64,000 nucleotides of DNA, taken from assembly GCF_000756375.1 (NCBI RefSeq), contig NZ_JNFD01000021.1, positions 62,001 through 126,000 of the forward strand. Direction: 5' to 3'. This DNA comes from Sphingopyxis sp. LC81. Its GTDB lineage: Bacteria; Pseudomonadota; Alphaproteobacteria; Sphingomonadales; Sphingomonadaceae. Positions 25,248 through 35,197 of this stretch are shown piece after piece (position 1 is the first letter of the stretch; each line of letters opens with the position of its first letter). The notes below the pieces were generated by a model. It saw only the letters and a list, made by a program, of their open reading frames with translations. It did not search any database and had not been told where the DNA came from. Both the position numbers and the translations under genes were made by a program.

Positions 25248-26429
25248 TTATTTGAGGTCGCCGCGCGGTTCGCGGGGTAGCCCCAGCGCGCGCTCGGCGA
25301 TGATGTTGCGCTGAATCTCGTTCGTGCCGCCGTAAATTGTGTCGGCGCGGCTGTAGAGGAACAGGTTGGGCAGCGCGGGGAAGGCGTATTCGTGACCCGC
25401 CACGGTTTCGCCCGCTTGTCCCAGAACGTCCATCGCGAGCTCGCCGAGATCGCGGCGCCACGTCGCCCACTGGATCTTGTAGGTGAGCGCCGACGGGTTG
25501 AGCTTGCCGTCCTCGGCGTCGGTGAGCATGCGCAGCGCGCCATAGCGCATCAGCTTCAGGCCGATCTCGGCCTTGGCGATGCGCTGGCGGATCAGCGGGT
25601 TCTTCGCCTCACCATTGGCGCGCGCCGCGGCGATGACCGCGTCGAGTTCGTTGCGAAAGCCCATCTGCTGCGCAAGCGTCGAGACGCCGCGCTCGAAGCC
25701 GAGCAGCCCCATTGCGACCTTCCAACCATCGCCGGGTTCGCCGAGGATGCTCTCGGCCGCGGTGCGCGCGTCGTCGAAGAAGGTTTCGTTGAATTCGGCC
25801 TCGCCCGTGATCTGATGGATCGGGCGGACGGTGACGCCGCTCTGGTCGACCGGAACGAGCAGGAAGGAGAGGCCCTTCGGTCCTTTCGACCCTGCCTCGG
25901 TACGCGCGATCACGAAGATCCAGTCCGAGAATTGGGCGAGGCTGGTCCAGATTTTCTGTCCCTCGATCACCCACTCGTCGCCCTCGCGCCATGCCTTGGT
26001 GCGGACATTGGCGAGGTCCGAGCCGGCACCCGGCTCCGAATAGCCCTGGCACCAGATTTCTTCGCCCTTCGCGATCTTCGGTAGGAAGCGCGTCTTTTGT
26101 TCTTCGCTGCCGAAGGCGAGGATGGTGGGACCGGCCAGCTCGATGCCGATATGGTTGAGCCGGGGCGGGGCGCCTGCGCGCGCATATTCCTCGGCGAAAA
26201 TGACCTGCTGCGCGAGCGTCGCGTCGCGCCCGCCATAGGCTTTGGGCCAGCCGACGCAGCTCCAGCCCGCTTCGCCCAGCCGGCGCTCCCAGTCGCGGCG
26301 GCGCTCGGGCATTTCGGTCAGGCTGGTGAGTCCGCGGACGTCGGCGAAGGCGCCTTCCAACTCGGCCTTGAGCCAGGAAGCGGCCTCGGCGCGGAAGACT
26401 TCTTCCTCAGGCGAAAATCCAAGCTTCAT
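25248..26429 (-). CDS. fadE30: FadE30-type acyl-CoA dehydrogenase, catalytic subunit
   Basis: The product is 393 residues, an ACAD with IWCQGYSEPGAGSDLA, FERGVSTLAQQ and RADTIYGGTNEIQRN. These blocks match FadE30, which acts on HIP-CoA derivatives. The conserved YGGT-type motif has Gly where medium-chain ACADs carry their catalytic Glu. A Glu at the isovaleryl-CoA dehydrogenase-type position (GFERG) is available instead. The following gene, overlapping by 4 bases, encodes a shorter ACAD without that Glu, so the pair probably form an alpha2beta2 heterotetramer. Confidence 0.88.
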   Translation of the reverse strand: MKLGFSPEEEVFRAEAASWLKAELEGAFADVRGLTSLTEMPERRRDWERRLGEAGWSCVGWPKAYGGRDATLAQQVIFAEEYARAGAPPRLNHIGIELAGPTILAFGSEEQKTRFLPKIAKGEEIWCQGYSEPGAGSDLANVRTKAWREGDEWVIEGQKIWTSLAQFSDWIFVIARTEAGSKGPKGLSFLLVPVDQSGVTVRPIHQITGEAEFNETFFDDARTAAESILGEPGDGWKVAMGLLGFERGVSTLAQQMGFRNELDAVIAAARANGEAKNPLIRQRIAKAEIGLKLMRYGALRMLTDAEDGKLNPSALTYKIQWATWRRDLGELAMDVLGQAGETVAGHEYAFPALPNLFLYSRADTIYGGTNEIQRNIIAERALGLPREPRGDLK

Positions 26430-27502
26430 GCGGCTTTGTCCAATCCGGCGAGTCCGGCCACCTGCTCGCGGTGCCAGTCGGGGGTGCCGAGCAGGCTCGC
26501 GTTGCTGCGCGCGCGCTTGAAATAGAGATGCGCGTCATGCTCCCAGGTGAAGCCGATGCCGCCATGCAGCTGGATCATCTCGCCCGCACAGTGGCTGTAA
26601 GTGTCGCAGGCGAATGCCTTGGCGGCGTGGACCGCGAACGACGCTTCGTCCGACGCTTCGTCGATCGCGCACGCGGCCCAATAGACCGCCGAGCGCGCCT
26701 GCTCGATCGCGACCATCATGTCGGCGAGGCGGTGCTTGACCGCCTGGAAACTGCCGATCGAACGGCCGAACTGGATGCGTTCTTGGGTGTAGGCGACCGT
26801 CCGATCGAGACACGCCTGCGCGCCGCCCAGCGCATCGGCGGCGATGGCGAGCCAACCGGTGGTGAGCGCGGCGTGGACGGCGGCGCGCGGATCGGCGAGC
26901 GTTTCGACGGCGACCCCGCCGAAATCGAGCCGGGCATAGGGGCGTGTCTGGTCCATGCTGGTGAGCGGGGTGATTCCGAGCCCGAGCGCGCCGCGCTCGA
27001 CGATCGCGACGCCATTGTCGGTTGCGACCACGAACAGGTCGGCGCTGGCGCCGTGCGGCACGAGGAGCGCGGCGCCGGTCAGCGTTCCGTCGCTGATCGT
27101 CGCGCCCGGCGTTCCACCCATATTCACTGCGGCGAAGCTTGCCACGAGATCGCCCGATGCCAGACGGGGAAGGAGCCGCGCCTTCTGTTCGTCGGTGCCG
27201 CCCGCAAGAATCGCGGGGGCGGCAAGCCCAAGGCTGGCGAGCAGCGGCAGCGCCGCGGTGTGCCGCCCCGCTTCCTCGGCAAAGATCGCAAGCTCGACCA
27301 TCCCGAGCCCGACGCCGCCCAGTGCCTCGGGAATCGCGACGCCGGCGAGGCCGAGTTCGCCGGTGAACGCCTGCCACAGCAGCTTGTCGACGCCCGTGTC
27401 GGCCATCGCTGCGCGGGTGCGCTCGCTCGTCGCATTCTCCGCAAAGAACGTCTTTGCCGTCTCGGCAATCATCGCCTGTTCGTCGGTGAAGGCGAAATGC
27501 AT
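26426..27502 (-). CDS. Acyl-CoA dehydrogenase, partner (non-catalytic) subunit of FadE30
   Basis: The product is 358 residues with a full ACAD fold: FTDEQAMIAETAKTFF at the N-terminus, RIQFGRSIGSFQAVKHRLADMM and IQLHGGIGFTWEHDAHLYFKRA near the end. The segment where the FadE30-type subunit has FERG reads LAIAADALGG, so the base Glu is absent. Its 4-base overlap with fadE30 supports a heteromeric enzyme, as known for steroid ACADs in Mycobacterium. ATG 27502 gives the family N-terminus; the longer frame is not conserved. Confidence 0.85.
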   Translation of the reverse strand: MHFAFTDEQAMIAETAKTFFAENATSERTRAAMADTGVDKLLWQAFTGELGLAGVAIPEALGGVGLGMVELAIFAEEAGRHTAALPLLASLGLAAPAILAGGTDEQKARLLPRLASGDLVASFAAVNMGGTPGATISDGTLTGAALLVPHGASADLFVVATDNGVAIVERGALGLGITPLTSMDQTRPYARLDFGGVAVETLADPRAAVHAALTTGWLAIAADALGGAQACLDRTVAYTQERIQFGRSIGSFQAVKHRLADMMVAIEQARSAVYWAACAIDEASDEASFAVHAAKAFACDTYSHCAGEMIQLHGGIGFTWEHDAHLYFKRARSNASLLGTPDWHREQVAGLAGLDKAA

Positions 27503-27503
27503 C

Positions 27504-28405
27504 TTAGCTGCCCCAGACCTTGCGCGGTTCGCTGCGGACTGCGAGCAGCTTGTCGACCGCATCGCCGACGTCGGCGGGTGCCCATTTTGCCTGCTGGTCG
27601 ACCGTCGGGCCGAGTTTCCAGCCATCCTCGATCGTGATGCGTCCGCCTTCCAGTTCGAAAACGCAGCCCGTCACATGCTTCGATTGTTCGGAGCCGAGCC
27701 ATACGACCGTGGGCGCGATATTGTCGGGGTCCTGTACGTCGAAGCCGGTTTCGACCGCGGCCATCTTGTCGGCAAACGCGCCCTCGGTCATCCGCGTGCG
27801 CGCCGCGGGGGCGAGGGCGTTGGCGGTGATCCCATAGCGGCCAAGCTCGGCCGCCTGCACCAAAGTCAGCGCGGCGATGCCGCCCTTGGCGGTCGAATAG
27901 GCCGCCTGCGCGATCGAGCCCTGGAGCCCGGCGCCGCTGGTGGTGTTGATGATGCGCGCGTCGACGGGACGGCCCGCCTTCTGTTGTGCACGCCAGTAAT
28001 CGACGGCGTGGCGGCTGACGCAGAAATGGCCGCGCAGATGGACGTGCATCGTTGCGTCCCACTCTTCGGGGGTCGCGGAGACGAACATGCGATCGCGCAC
28101 GATCCCGGCATTATTGACGACGACATGCAGGTCGCCGAACGCCGCGACCGCGGCGTCGACGATGCGCTTGGCGGCATCCCAGTCGGTGATGTCCTCATAA
28201 TTGGCGATGGCGTTGCCGCCCGCCGCCTTGATCTCGGCGACCACACCGTCGGCCGCCGACGTGTCACGGCCTTCGCCCGCAAGGCTGGTGCCGATGTCAT
28301 TGACGACGACATTGGCGCCTTCGGCGGCGAAGGCGAGAGCATAGGAGCGCCCGAGCCCGCGCGCCGCGCCGGTGATGATGACGGTCCGTCCTTCGCAAAG
28401 TGTCA

Positions 28406-28406
<1 letters not shown>
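27504..28406 (-). CDS. SDR, 17β-HSD type 4-like hydroxyacyl-CoA dehydrogenase
   Basis: The product is 300 residues, an SDR with TGAARGLGRSYA, NNAGIVRD, Ser/Tyr/Lys in TTSGAGLQGSIAQAAYSTAKGG, and NALAPAARTRMTE. It resembles the dehydrogenase part of peroxisomal multifunctional enzyme type 2 and mycobacterial Hsd4-type or Rv3548c-type SDRs of cholesterol breakdown. The likely job is oxidising a 3-hydroxyacyl-CoA before FadA6 thiolysis. The start overlaps the fadA6 stop by one base and it ends 1 base before the next ATG. Confidence 0.85.
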
Positions 28407-29557
<1,151 letters not shown>

Positions 29558-29566
29558 CAGATTTCC

Positions 29567-30499
29567 CTATGCGAATGTTTGATCGGGGCCGATCGCCAGC
29601 CCCCCGCCGATCACGGCGTCGTCGATGCGTTTGAGATGGAAAGCGCGACTGCCCCATGCGCCGGCGAGCGCCCAGCTGCGCTTCATCCAGAAATGCAGGT
29701 CGACCTCATAAGTATAGCCCATCGCGCCATGGACCTGGATCGCGGTCTCGGCCATCTGGATGGCGGCGTCGGTCGCTGCGATCTTGGCATGGCTGATGTG
29801 GACCGGCGCGCTGGACAGGCCATCGGCGAGTGCCTGCGCCGCGCGCCAGAGCACCGGCTTGGCAAATTCGATGGCGACGGCGGCGGTGGCGAGTTGATGC
29901 TTCACCGCCTGAAATGCGCCGATCGGCTGGCCGAACTGGGTGCGGATTTTGGCATAGGCCGCCGACTGGTCGAGCATCGCCTCGGCCAGCCCGGCAAGCT
30001 GCGCGGCCACCATCAGCGCGCCGAGATCGAGCAGCAGCGGGTCCGACGAAGGCGCGCCGACAGGCTGGGTCAGATTGCGCAGCGGGTCGATGCTGTCGAG
30101 CGTTGCGCCCTCGCCATCGCTGACCCACGGGTTGATCGCATGAGCGACCGAAGGCTTCGCGGTTCCCGCGACGATCGCGGCCATTTGCGCGGCATCGCCC
30201 TGCGCCAACAACCACGGCACCGCGACAAAGGCGGTGTCGACCAGCGGTTCGGCGAGGCAAGCGCGCCCACATTCGCGCGCGATCAAAGCCGCATCGACGA
30301 GCCCAAGGCCCAGGCCGCCAAATTCCTCGGGAACCAGCAGACCGGTCAGCCCCATGTCGACGAGACCCTGCCAGATCGCGGGATCGCGATTGTCGCCCGC
30401 ATCGAGCCGGCGCAGCACGTCGGGCCCATGTGTTCCCGCGAGATAGTCGCGGACGGTTTCGGCCAGCGCGAGCTGGTCTTCGTTCAGCAGAAATTCCAT
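29567..30499 (-). CDS. Acyl-CoA dehydrogenase, partner (non-catalytic) subunit
   Basis: The product is 310 residues, a short ACAD. Recognisable blocks: LAETVRDYLAGTHG, LLVPEEFGGLGLGLVDAALIARECG, FGQPIGAFQAVKHQLATAAV and VHGAMGYTYEVDLHFWMKRS. The position of the catalytic Glu in FadE30-type ACADs reads LMVAAQLAG, so it is missing. It overlaps the stop of the 387-residue ACAD gene by one base (TGATG), implying a two-subunit enzyme. Equivalents in other steroid degraders act on later C/D-ring acyl-CoAs (FadE31-33-like). Confidence 0.82.
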   Translation of the reverse strand: MEFLLNEDQLALAETVRDYLAGTHGPDVLRRLDAGDNRDPAIWQGLVDMGLTGLLVPEEFGGLGLGLVDAALIARECGRACLAEPLVDTAFVAVPWLLAQGDAAQMAAIVAGTAKPSVAHAINPWVSDGEGATLDSIDPLRNLTQPVGAPSSDPLLLDLGALMVAAQLAGLAEAMLDQSAAYAKIRTQFGQPIGAFQAVKHQLATAAVAIEFAKPVLWRAAQALADGLSSAPVHISHAKIAATDAAIQMAETAIQVHGAMGYTYEVDLHFWMKRSWALAGAWGSRAFHLKRIDDAVIGGGLAIGPDQTFA

Positions 30500-31662
30500 C
30501 AGCCCGCTCCCACTCTGGGCAAATCGAGCAATCGTTCGGCGGTGATATTGCGCTGGATTTCGTTCGACCCGGCGTAAATCGGACCCGAGAGCGAGAAGAT
30601 ATAACCCTCCAGCCACTGGTTCATGCGGCCGTCGTCGAAACGGCGGAGCTCGGCGGCGGCGCCCAGCAATTGCATCGCGGTGCGGTGCATCGCGCGGTCG
30701 AGTTCGGACCAGAAAATCTTGTTGAGGCTCGCCTCGGCCCCGATCGACCCGCCCGCCATGATCTTCGCGGCGACGGAATAGGTGTTATAGGCATAGGCCT
30801 GCGCCTGCATCCACGCGGTCATCACCGCCTCGCGCGCCGACGGCGCGGCTTCGGCTTCGTGCTGACGATAGAGCTCGACCAGCCGCTTCGCGGTCGCCTG
30901 AAACCGGCCGGGCGAGCGCAGCATCAGCCCGCGTTCGAAACCCGCGGTCGCCATCGCGACCTTCCAGCCTTCGCCTTCGCCCGCGATGCGGTTTTCGACC
31001 GGCACGCGCACCTCGTCGAAGAAGAGCTCGGCAAAGCCCGTGTCGCCATGCAATTGCCGGATCGGGCGGCGAGTGATTCCGGGGCTGTTCAGGTCGAACA
31101 GGATGAAGCTTAAGCCCTTGTGGCGCTTGCTGCCTTCTTCGGTGCGGAAAATGCCGAAGCCCCAGTCGGCGAAGGCGGCGCGGCTCGACCAGGTTTTCTG
31201 GCCGCTGATCACATAATGATCGCCGTCGCGCACCGCCTTGCTGCCGATCGCCGCCATGTCGGACCCGGCTCCCGGTTCGGACCAGGCCTGCGCCCACATC
31301 GTCTCGCCCTTCGCCATCGGGGTCAGGAAGCGCGCTTTCTGTTCGGGCGTGCCGAATTCCATGATCGTCGGACCGAGCAGGAAAATGCCATTCTGGTTGG
31401 CGCGATTGGGGCCTCCGGCGCGGAAATATTCTTCCTCGAAGATCAGCCACTGGATCAGGTCGAGCCCGCGCCCGCCATAAGCCTCGGGCCAGGTGACCAT
31501 GCCCCAGTTTCCGCTCGCGAGCGTGCGTTCCCACACGACATGCTGGTCAAAGCCTTCGCGGCATTCGAGCGTGACCAGCGGCTCCTTGGGCACATGCGCG
31601 TCCATCCACGCGCGCACCTCGGCACGGAAATCTTGTTGTTCGGGTGTGTAGGCGAGGTCCAT
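30499..31662 (-). CDS. Acyl-CoA dehydrogenase, catalytic subunit (FadE31-33-like)
   Basis: The product is 387 residues: MDLAYTPEQQDFRAEVRAW, WAQAWSEPGAGSDMA, FERGLML (catalytic Glu position) and YAGSNEIQRNITAER at the C-terminus. It belongs to the same ACAD group as the steroid FadE30-33 enzymes. One-base overlaps join it to echA20 upstream and to the smaller ACAD gene downstream. It probably oxidises the open-ring CoA ester produced after EchA20 and IpdAB action, but the order among the ACADs cannot be fixed here. Confidence 0.85.
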   Translation of the reverse strand: MDLAYTPEQQDFRAEVRAWMDAHVPKEPLVTLECREGFDQHVVWERTLASGNWGMVTWPEAYGGRGLDLIQWLIFEEEYFRAGGPNRANQNGIFLLGPTIMEFGTPEQKARFLTPMAKGETMWAQAWSEPGAGSDMAAIGSKAVRDGDHYVISGQKTWSSRAAFADWGFGIFRTEEGSKRHKGLSFILFDLNSPGITRRPIRQLHGDTGFAELFFDEVRVPVENRIAGEGEGWKVAMATAGFERGLMLRSPGRFQATAKRLVELYRQHEAEAAPSAREAVMTAWMQAQAYAYNTYSVAAKIMAGGSIGAEASLNKIFWSELDRAMHRTAMQLLGAAAELRRFDDGRMNQWLEGYIFSLSGPIYAGSNEIQRNITAERLLDLPRVGAG

Positions 31663-32411
31663 CAGAATTTGGCCGCCTTGCCCGTTTCGACAAAGGCATC
31701 GCGCGATTTCTGGCTGTCTTCGTGCATATACATTTCCAGCGTGAAACCCTGTTCCCAGCGGTATCCGCGGTCGACGTCGCGTTCCTCGAGGCCGTTCAGC
31801 GCCTCCTTGGCGATGACGAGCGCCTTGCGCGATTTCGATGCGATCACCGCGCAAAAGGCGCGCGCTTCGGTTTCAAGGTCGGCGCGCGGCACGACCTTCT
31901 CGATCGCGCCCAGCCGCCACGCTTCCTCGGCGGGGATCGTGCCGCCGGTGAAAAAGGCCGCGCGCACCTTGTGCAGCGGCAACATGCGTGAAAGGTGCGA
32001 AGCCCCGCCCATCGCGCCGCGATCGACCTCGGGCAGCGAGAAATAGGCGTCGTCGGCGGCGATGATGCTGTCGCTGGCGCCGCAAATGCCGATACCGCCG
32101 CCGATCACGAACTTGTGCACGGCGCTGATCACCGGAACCTCGGCGTTACGGATCGCCTTGAAGGTCAGGTAATTGCCGCGATTGAGGAGGGTGATGCGTT
32201 CGGGATGCGCCTGCATCTCCTTGATATCGACCCCGCCGCAAAAACCCTTGCCCTCGGCGCGGATCAGCACGCAATTGACCTCGGGGTTGCTCGCCGCCGT
32301 GGTGACGATCGCGGGGATCGCCATCCAGGTTTCGCTGTCGAAGGCGTTGACCGGCGGGACGTCGAAGACGATTTCGGCGATCCGGTCCTTGATGGTACAA
32401 TGTATCGGCAT
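31662..32411 (-). CDS. echA20: EchA20-type ring-D hydrolase (crotonase family)
   Basis: The product is 249 residues, a crotonase fold: oxyanion-hole region GKGFCGGVDIKEMQ and GGGIGICGASD, with LPEVDRGAMGGASHLSRM. These match EchA20 of Mycobacterium, which hydrolytically opens ring D of the HIEC-CoA intermediate. It overlaps the following ACAD gene by one base and starts 5 bases after ipdC, and echA20, ipdC, ipdB and ipdA are the usual neighbours. Confidence 0.87.
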   Translation of the reverse strand: MPIHCTIKDRIAEIVFDVPPVNAFDSETWMAIPAIVTTAASNPEVNCVLIRAEGKGFCGGVDIKEMQAHPERITLLNRGNYLTFKAIRNAEVPVISAVHKFVIGGGIGICGASDSIIAADDAYFSLPEVDRGAMGGASHLSRMLPLHKVRAAFFTGGTIPAEEAWRLGAIEKVVPRADLETEARAFCAVIASKSRKALVIAKEALNGLEERDVDRGYRWEQGFTLEMYMHEDSQKSRDAFVETGKAAKF

Positions 32412-32415
32412 GGGT

Positions 32416-33483
32416 TCAGTCCAGTCCTCGCAGCGCGGCCAGGCGGGCACGCGCATCCTTTTCGATCGACGAGAGAAGATCGGCGCAGCTCGGGAGGTCG
32501 CCGAGGCGCCCGCCGACAAGCCCGGTCGCGAGCAGGCCGTTTTCGGTGTCGCCGTCCACCACCGCTTTCTGGATCAGCATCGGCGCGGCGGCGGCCATCA
32601 TCGCCTGCGGCAGCGACAGATTGCCGTGGCTGGTCATGCCGCGCGCGGCGCGCAGCAGTTCGCCAAAGCTGGCGCCGGTCTGACGCTTCATCGCGAGCCC
32701 CGCCTCGATCGCGCGTTTCCACATGGCGAGCTTGCCCGACGCCTCGATGCGCCGCATCGCGGGGGTCAGGATCATCCGCTGCGGGATGCCATCGATCTTG
32801 GTCGACACGATGATGTCGCCGGTTCCCGCGCGCACATAGGCCGATTTCGAACGATCGGGGATCGGGCTGTCGCTGGTCATCAGGAAGCGCGTTCCCATCG
32901 CGATGCCTGCCGCGCCATAGGCCAGCGCCGCCGCGAGCCCGCGTCCGTCGGCAAAGCCGCCCGCCGCGACGACCGGCACCTCGACCGCGTCGAGCACCTG
33001 GGGCAGCAGCACGGTTGTCGCGACCGCGCCGGTATGCCCGCCGCCTTCGCCGCCCTGCACGGTGATCATCTCACACCCCAGCTGGACCATCTTCTCGGCA
33101 TGTTTGACTGCGCCGACGGTGGGGATGCAGAGGATGCCGGCGTCCTTGAACCGGCCGATCATTTTCGCATCGGGACCGCGCCCGAAACTGACCGCGCCGA
33201 CGCGATCGCTGTTCGCGACGATCAGATCGACGATCGCCGCCGCGCCGGGCTGGAAACTGTGAAAATTGACCCCGAAGCGGTGCGGGGTGAGGTCGCGCAG
33301 CCGCGCGATCGCCTCGGCGAGTTCGGCGGGGGTCATTACCGCACCCGCGAGAAAGCCGAACGCTCCCGCGTTGCTCGATGCCGCGACCAGCTCAGGCGTC
33401 GCGATCCAGCCCATCGCGGTCTGGATCACGGGCAGGCGGCATCCGAGTGCCTGGGTCAGCGGGGTGGTCAGCGCGTCGGTCAC
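32416..33483 (-). CDS. ipdC: IpdC: FMN-dependent nitronate-monooxygenase-like oxidoreductase
   Basis: The product is 355 residues, a TIM barrel of the 2-nitropropane dioxygenase/NMO family: TAMGWIATPELVAAS, GFLAGAVMTP, VQGGEGGGHTG (phosphate/FMN loop) and VVAAGGFADGRGLAAALAYG with GTRFLMT. Its position between echA20 and another hydratase beside ipdAB identifies it as IpdC. It supports steps that prepare the ring D ketone for EchA20; its precise chemistry is less certain than its pathway. GTG 33483 is the start that fits the family. Confidence 0.85.
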   Translation of the reverse strand: MTDALTTPLTQALGCRLPVIQTAMGWIATPELVAASSNAGAFGFLAGAVMTPAELAEAIARLRDLTPHRFGVNFHSFQPGAAAIVDLIVANSDRVGAVSFGRGPDAKMIGRFKDAGILCIPTVGAVKHAEKMVQLGCEMITVQGGEGGGHTGAVATTVLLPQVLDAVEVPVVAAGGFADGRGLAAALAYGAAGIAMGTRFLMTSDSPIPDRSKSAYVRAGTGDIIVSTKIDGIPQRMILTPAMRRIEASGKLAMWKRAIEAGLAMKRQTGASFGELLRAARGMTSHGNLSLPQAMMAAAAPMLIQKAVVDGDTENGLLATGLVGGRLGDLPSCADLLSSIEKDARARLAALRGLD

Positions 33484-33487
33484 AATA

Positions 33488-34384
33488 TCAGCCTTCGCCC
33501 GCGGCCTTCTTGTTCGCCTTGGCCATCGCCGCACCGTCGAGCCCGCCGAGCGAATTTCCGCTGACCAGATCGTTCTGAGCATGCGCGAAATGATGCATGT
33601 GGAACACCGCATCCATCGCAGTGCGCTTGCCGCGCAGATCCTCGACATGGTTGAGCGCCTGCTTGGTCAGCCAATTGCCGAGCCGCGGCCGCGTCGCGAG
33701 TTCGTGCGCCATCGCCGACACCTTGTCCTTGAGTTCGGCGCGCGGGACCATTTCATTGACCATGCCGAATTGATAGGCGCGCGCCGCGGGCATGCGTTCG
33801 CCGAGCAGCAGGAAGCCCTTGGCGATGCGCGGCGGCAGCTCGAAGCCATGCGCGAAATATTCGACCCCGGGGATGCCCATGCGGTTGACCGGGTCCTGAA
33901 AAAAGGCGTCGTCGCTGGCGACGATCAGGTCGCACACCCACGCCAGCATCAGCCCGCCGGCAATGCATGCGCCCTGCACCATTGCAATCGTCGGCTTGGG
34001 AATGTCGCGCCAGCGGCGGCACATCCCGAGGTAAACTTCCTGCTCGCGGGTATAGAGCAGCTCGGCGCCGGGCCGGGTCGTGTGATCGCCGAACATCAGC
34101 TTACGGTCGAAGGGCACCAGATGATCGCGCCCCGGCGTCCCGATGTCGTGCCCGGCGCTGAAATGCTTGCCGTCACCGCCCAGTACGATGACCTTGATCG
34201 CATCGTCGTCGGTCGCGCGCTGGAAGGCGGCGTCGAGCGCGTAGGTCATCTGGCTGTTCTGCGCGTTGTTGAACTGCGGCCGGTCCATGATGATCCACGC
34301 GACGGGGCCGTCGACTTCATAGCGGACGGGGGTGTCGGTTTCATACACCGGCTGTTGCGGCTGGCGCGGGACGATCTCGGTCAT
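33488..34384 (-). CDS. Enoyl-CoA hydratase/isomerase family (EchA13-like)
   Basis: The product is 298 residues, a crotonase fold with an N-terminal extension. Blocks RPQFNNAQNSQMTYALDAAF, GKHFSAGHDIGTPG, YLGMCRRWRDIPKPTIA, GACIAGGLMLAWVCDLIVAS and RMGIPGVEYFAHG resemble EchA13-type hydratases. It lies between ipdB (2-base gap) and ipdC (4-base gap), so it works in the same pathway, probably as hydratase or isomerase of a ring C/D acyl-CoA. It is distinct from EchA20 in sequence and length. Confidence 0.82.
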   Translation of the reverse strand: MTEIVPRQPQQPVYETDTPVRYEVDGPVAWIIMDRPQFNNAQNSQMTYALDAAFQRATDDDAIKVIVLGGDGKHFSAGHDIGTPGRDHLVPFDRKLMFGDHTTRPGAELLYTREQEVYLGMCRRWRDIPKPTIAMVQGACIAGGLMLAWVCDLIVASDDAFFQDPVNRMGIPGVEYFAHGFELPPRIAKGFLLLGERMPAARAYQFGMVNEMVPRAELKDKVSAMAHELATRPRLGNWLTKQALNHVEDLRGKRTAMDAVFHMHHFAHAQNDLVSGNSLGGLDGAAMAKANKKAAGEG

Positions 34385-34386
34385 GC

Positions 34387-35187
34387 TCAGTTCCTCTTGC
34401 CTGCGGGATTGTCCTTGATCACGCCCGCGCGCAGATTGTGCGGGTCGAGCCGCGCGATGATCGCGAGCTGTTCGGCGGTCGGGGCGGGGGTGGTCTTGAT
34501 TTCGGTCGCGGCTTCAAGCGCGAAGCCGGTCGCTTCCTGCACCTGGTCGAAGGTCGCGCCCGGGTGGAGCATCACGACGCGGATCGCATTGTCCTTGCCG
34601 CCGAAATCCATGACGCACAGGTCCGTGATGATCAGGCGCAGGTCGACGCGGCTGAAATTGACGCCGGGGGTACGGCGCGCGGGATTGTAGCCGACGCTCG
34701 ACACCATATCGACCTCGCCCTCGACGAAGATGCGCTTCGAATGGGCGGGGATGAACATCGAATTGATGTGGCAGATGCTGTTGCCCGGAAAACCGCGCGC
34801 GCCGAGCATCTGCACCTTGGGCTGATCATAGGTGCCGCCGAGGTAGGAAATGTTCGTCTGCCCGAAGCGGTCGATCTGGCTCGGCGTCACCATCGCGTGG
34901 CGCTTGCCGGACCAGACCGCGGCGTCGAAAAAGCGCGAAAAGGGCAGGTAGCCCGCGGCCTTTCGATCGTCGTAGCCGCGCGGGCCGAGCGGCACGGGGT
35001 CTTCGACCAGCCAGGCTTCGCCGTCGGTCATCATCAGTTCGGGGGTGTGCGTCAGCTTGGCGAGGCCGGCGGCGAGGCGCGGCGCGGGGCCGATGCCGGT
35101 CGCGACGAGTTCGCCATTGGCGCGCCACGCTTCGGACGCGGCGACGATGAGCTGTTCGCAAAGGGTGAAGTCGGGTGCGGTGGTCAT
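34387..35187 (-). CDS. ipdB: IpdB: subunit of the ring-C hydrolase (CoA-transferase fold)
   Basis: The product is 266 residues with the class I CoA-transferase beta-subunit fold: CEQLIVAASEAWRANGELVATGIG, SFIPAHSKR-like IPAHSKRIFVEGEVDMVSS, and VMLHPGATFDQVQEATGF. With IpdA it opens ring C of COCHEA-CoA by a retro-Claisen-like reaction, not CoA transfer. ipdA lies 10 bases upstream. Start ATG 35187 gives the family-length protein. Confidence 0.9.
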   Translation of the reverse strand: MTTAPDFTLCEQLIVAASEAWRANGELVATGIGPAPRLAAGLAKLTHTPELMMTDGEAWLVEDPVPLGPRGYDDRKAAGYLPFSRFFDAAVWSGKRHAMVTPSQIDRFGQTNISYLGGTYDQPKVQMLGARGFPGNSICHINSMFIPAHSKRIFVEGEVDMVSSVGYNPARRTPGVNFSRVDLRLIITDLCVMDFGGKDNAIRVVMLHPGATFDQVQEATGFALEAATEIKTTPAPTAEQLAIIARLDPHNLRAGVIKDNPAGKRN

Positions 35188-35197
35188 GTCGTCCGCC

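Noticed and set aside
32416..33483. True nitronate monooxygenase
   Set aside because: The family match is real, but the position beside echA20 and ipdAB identifies the steroid enzyme IpdC.
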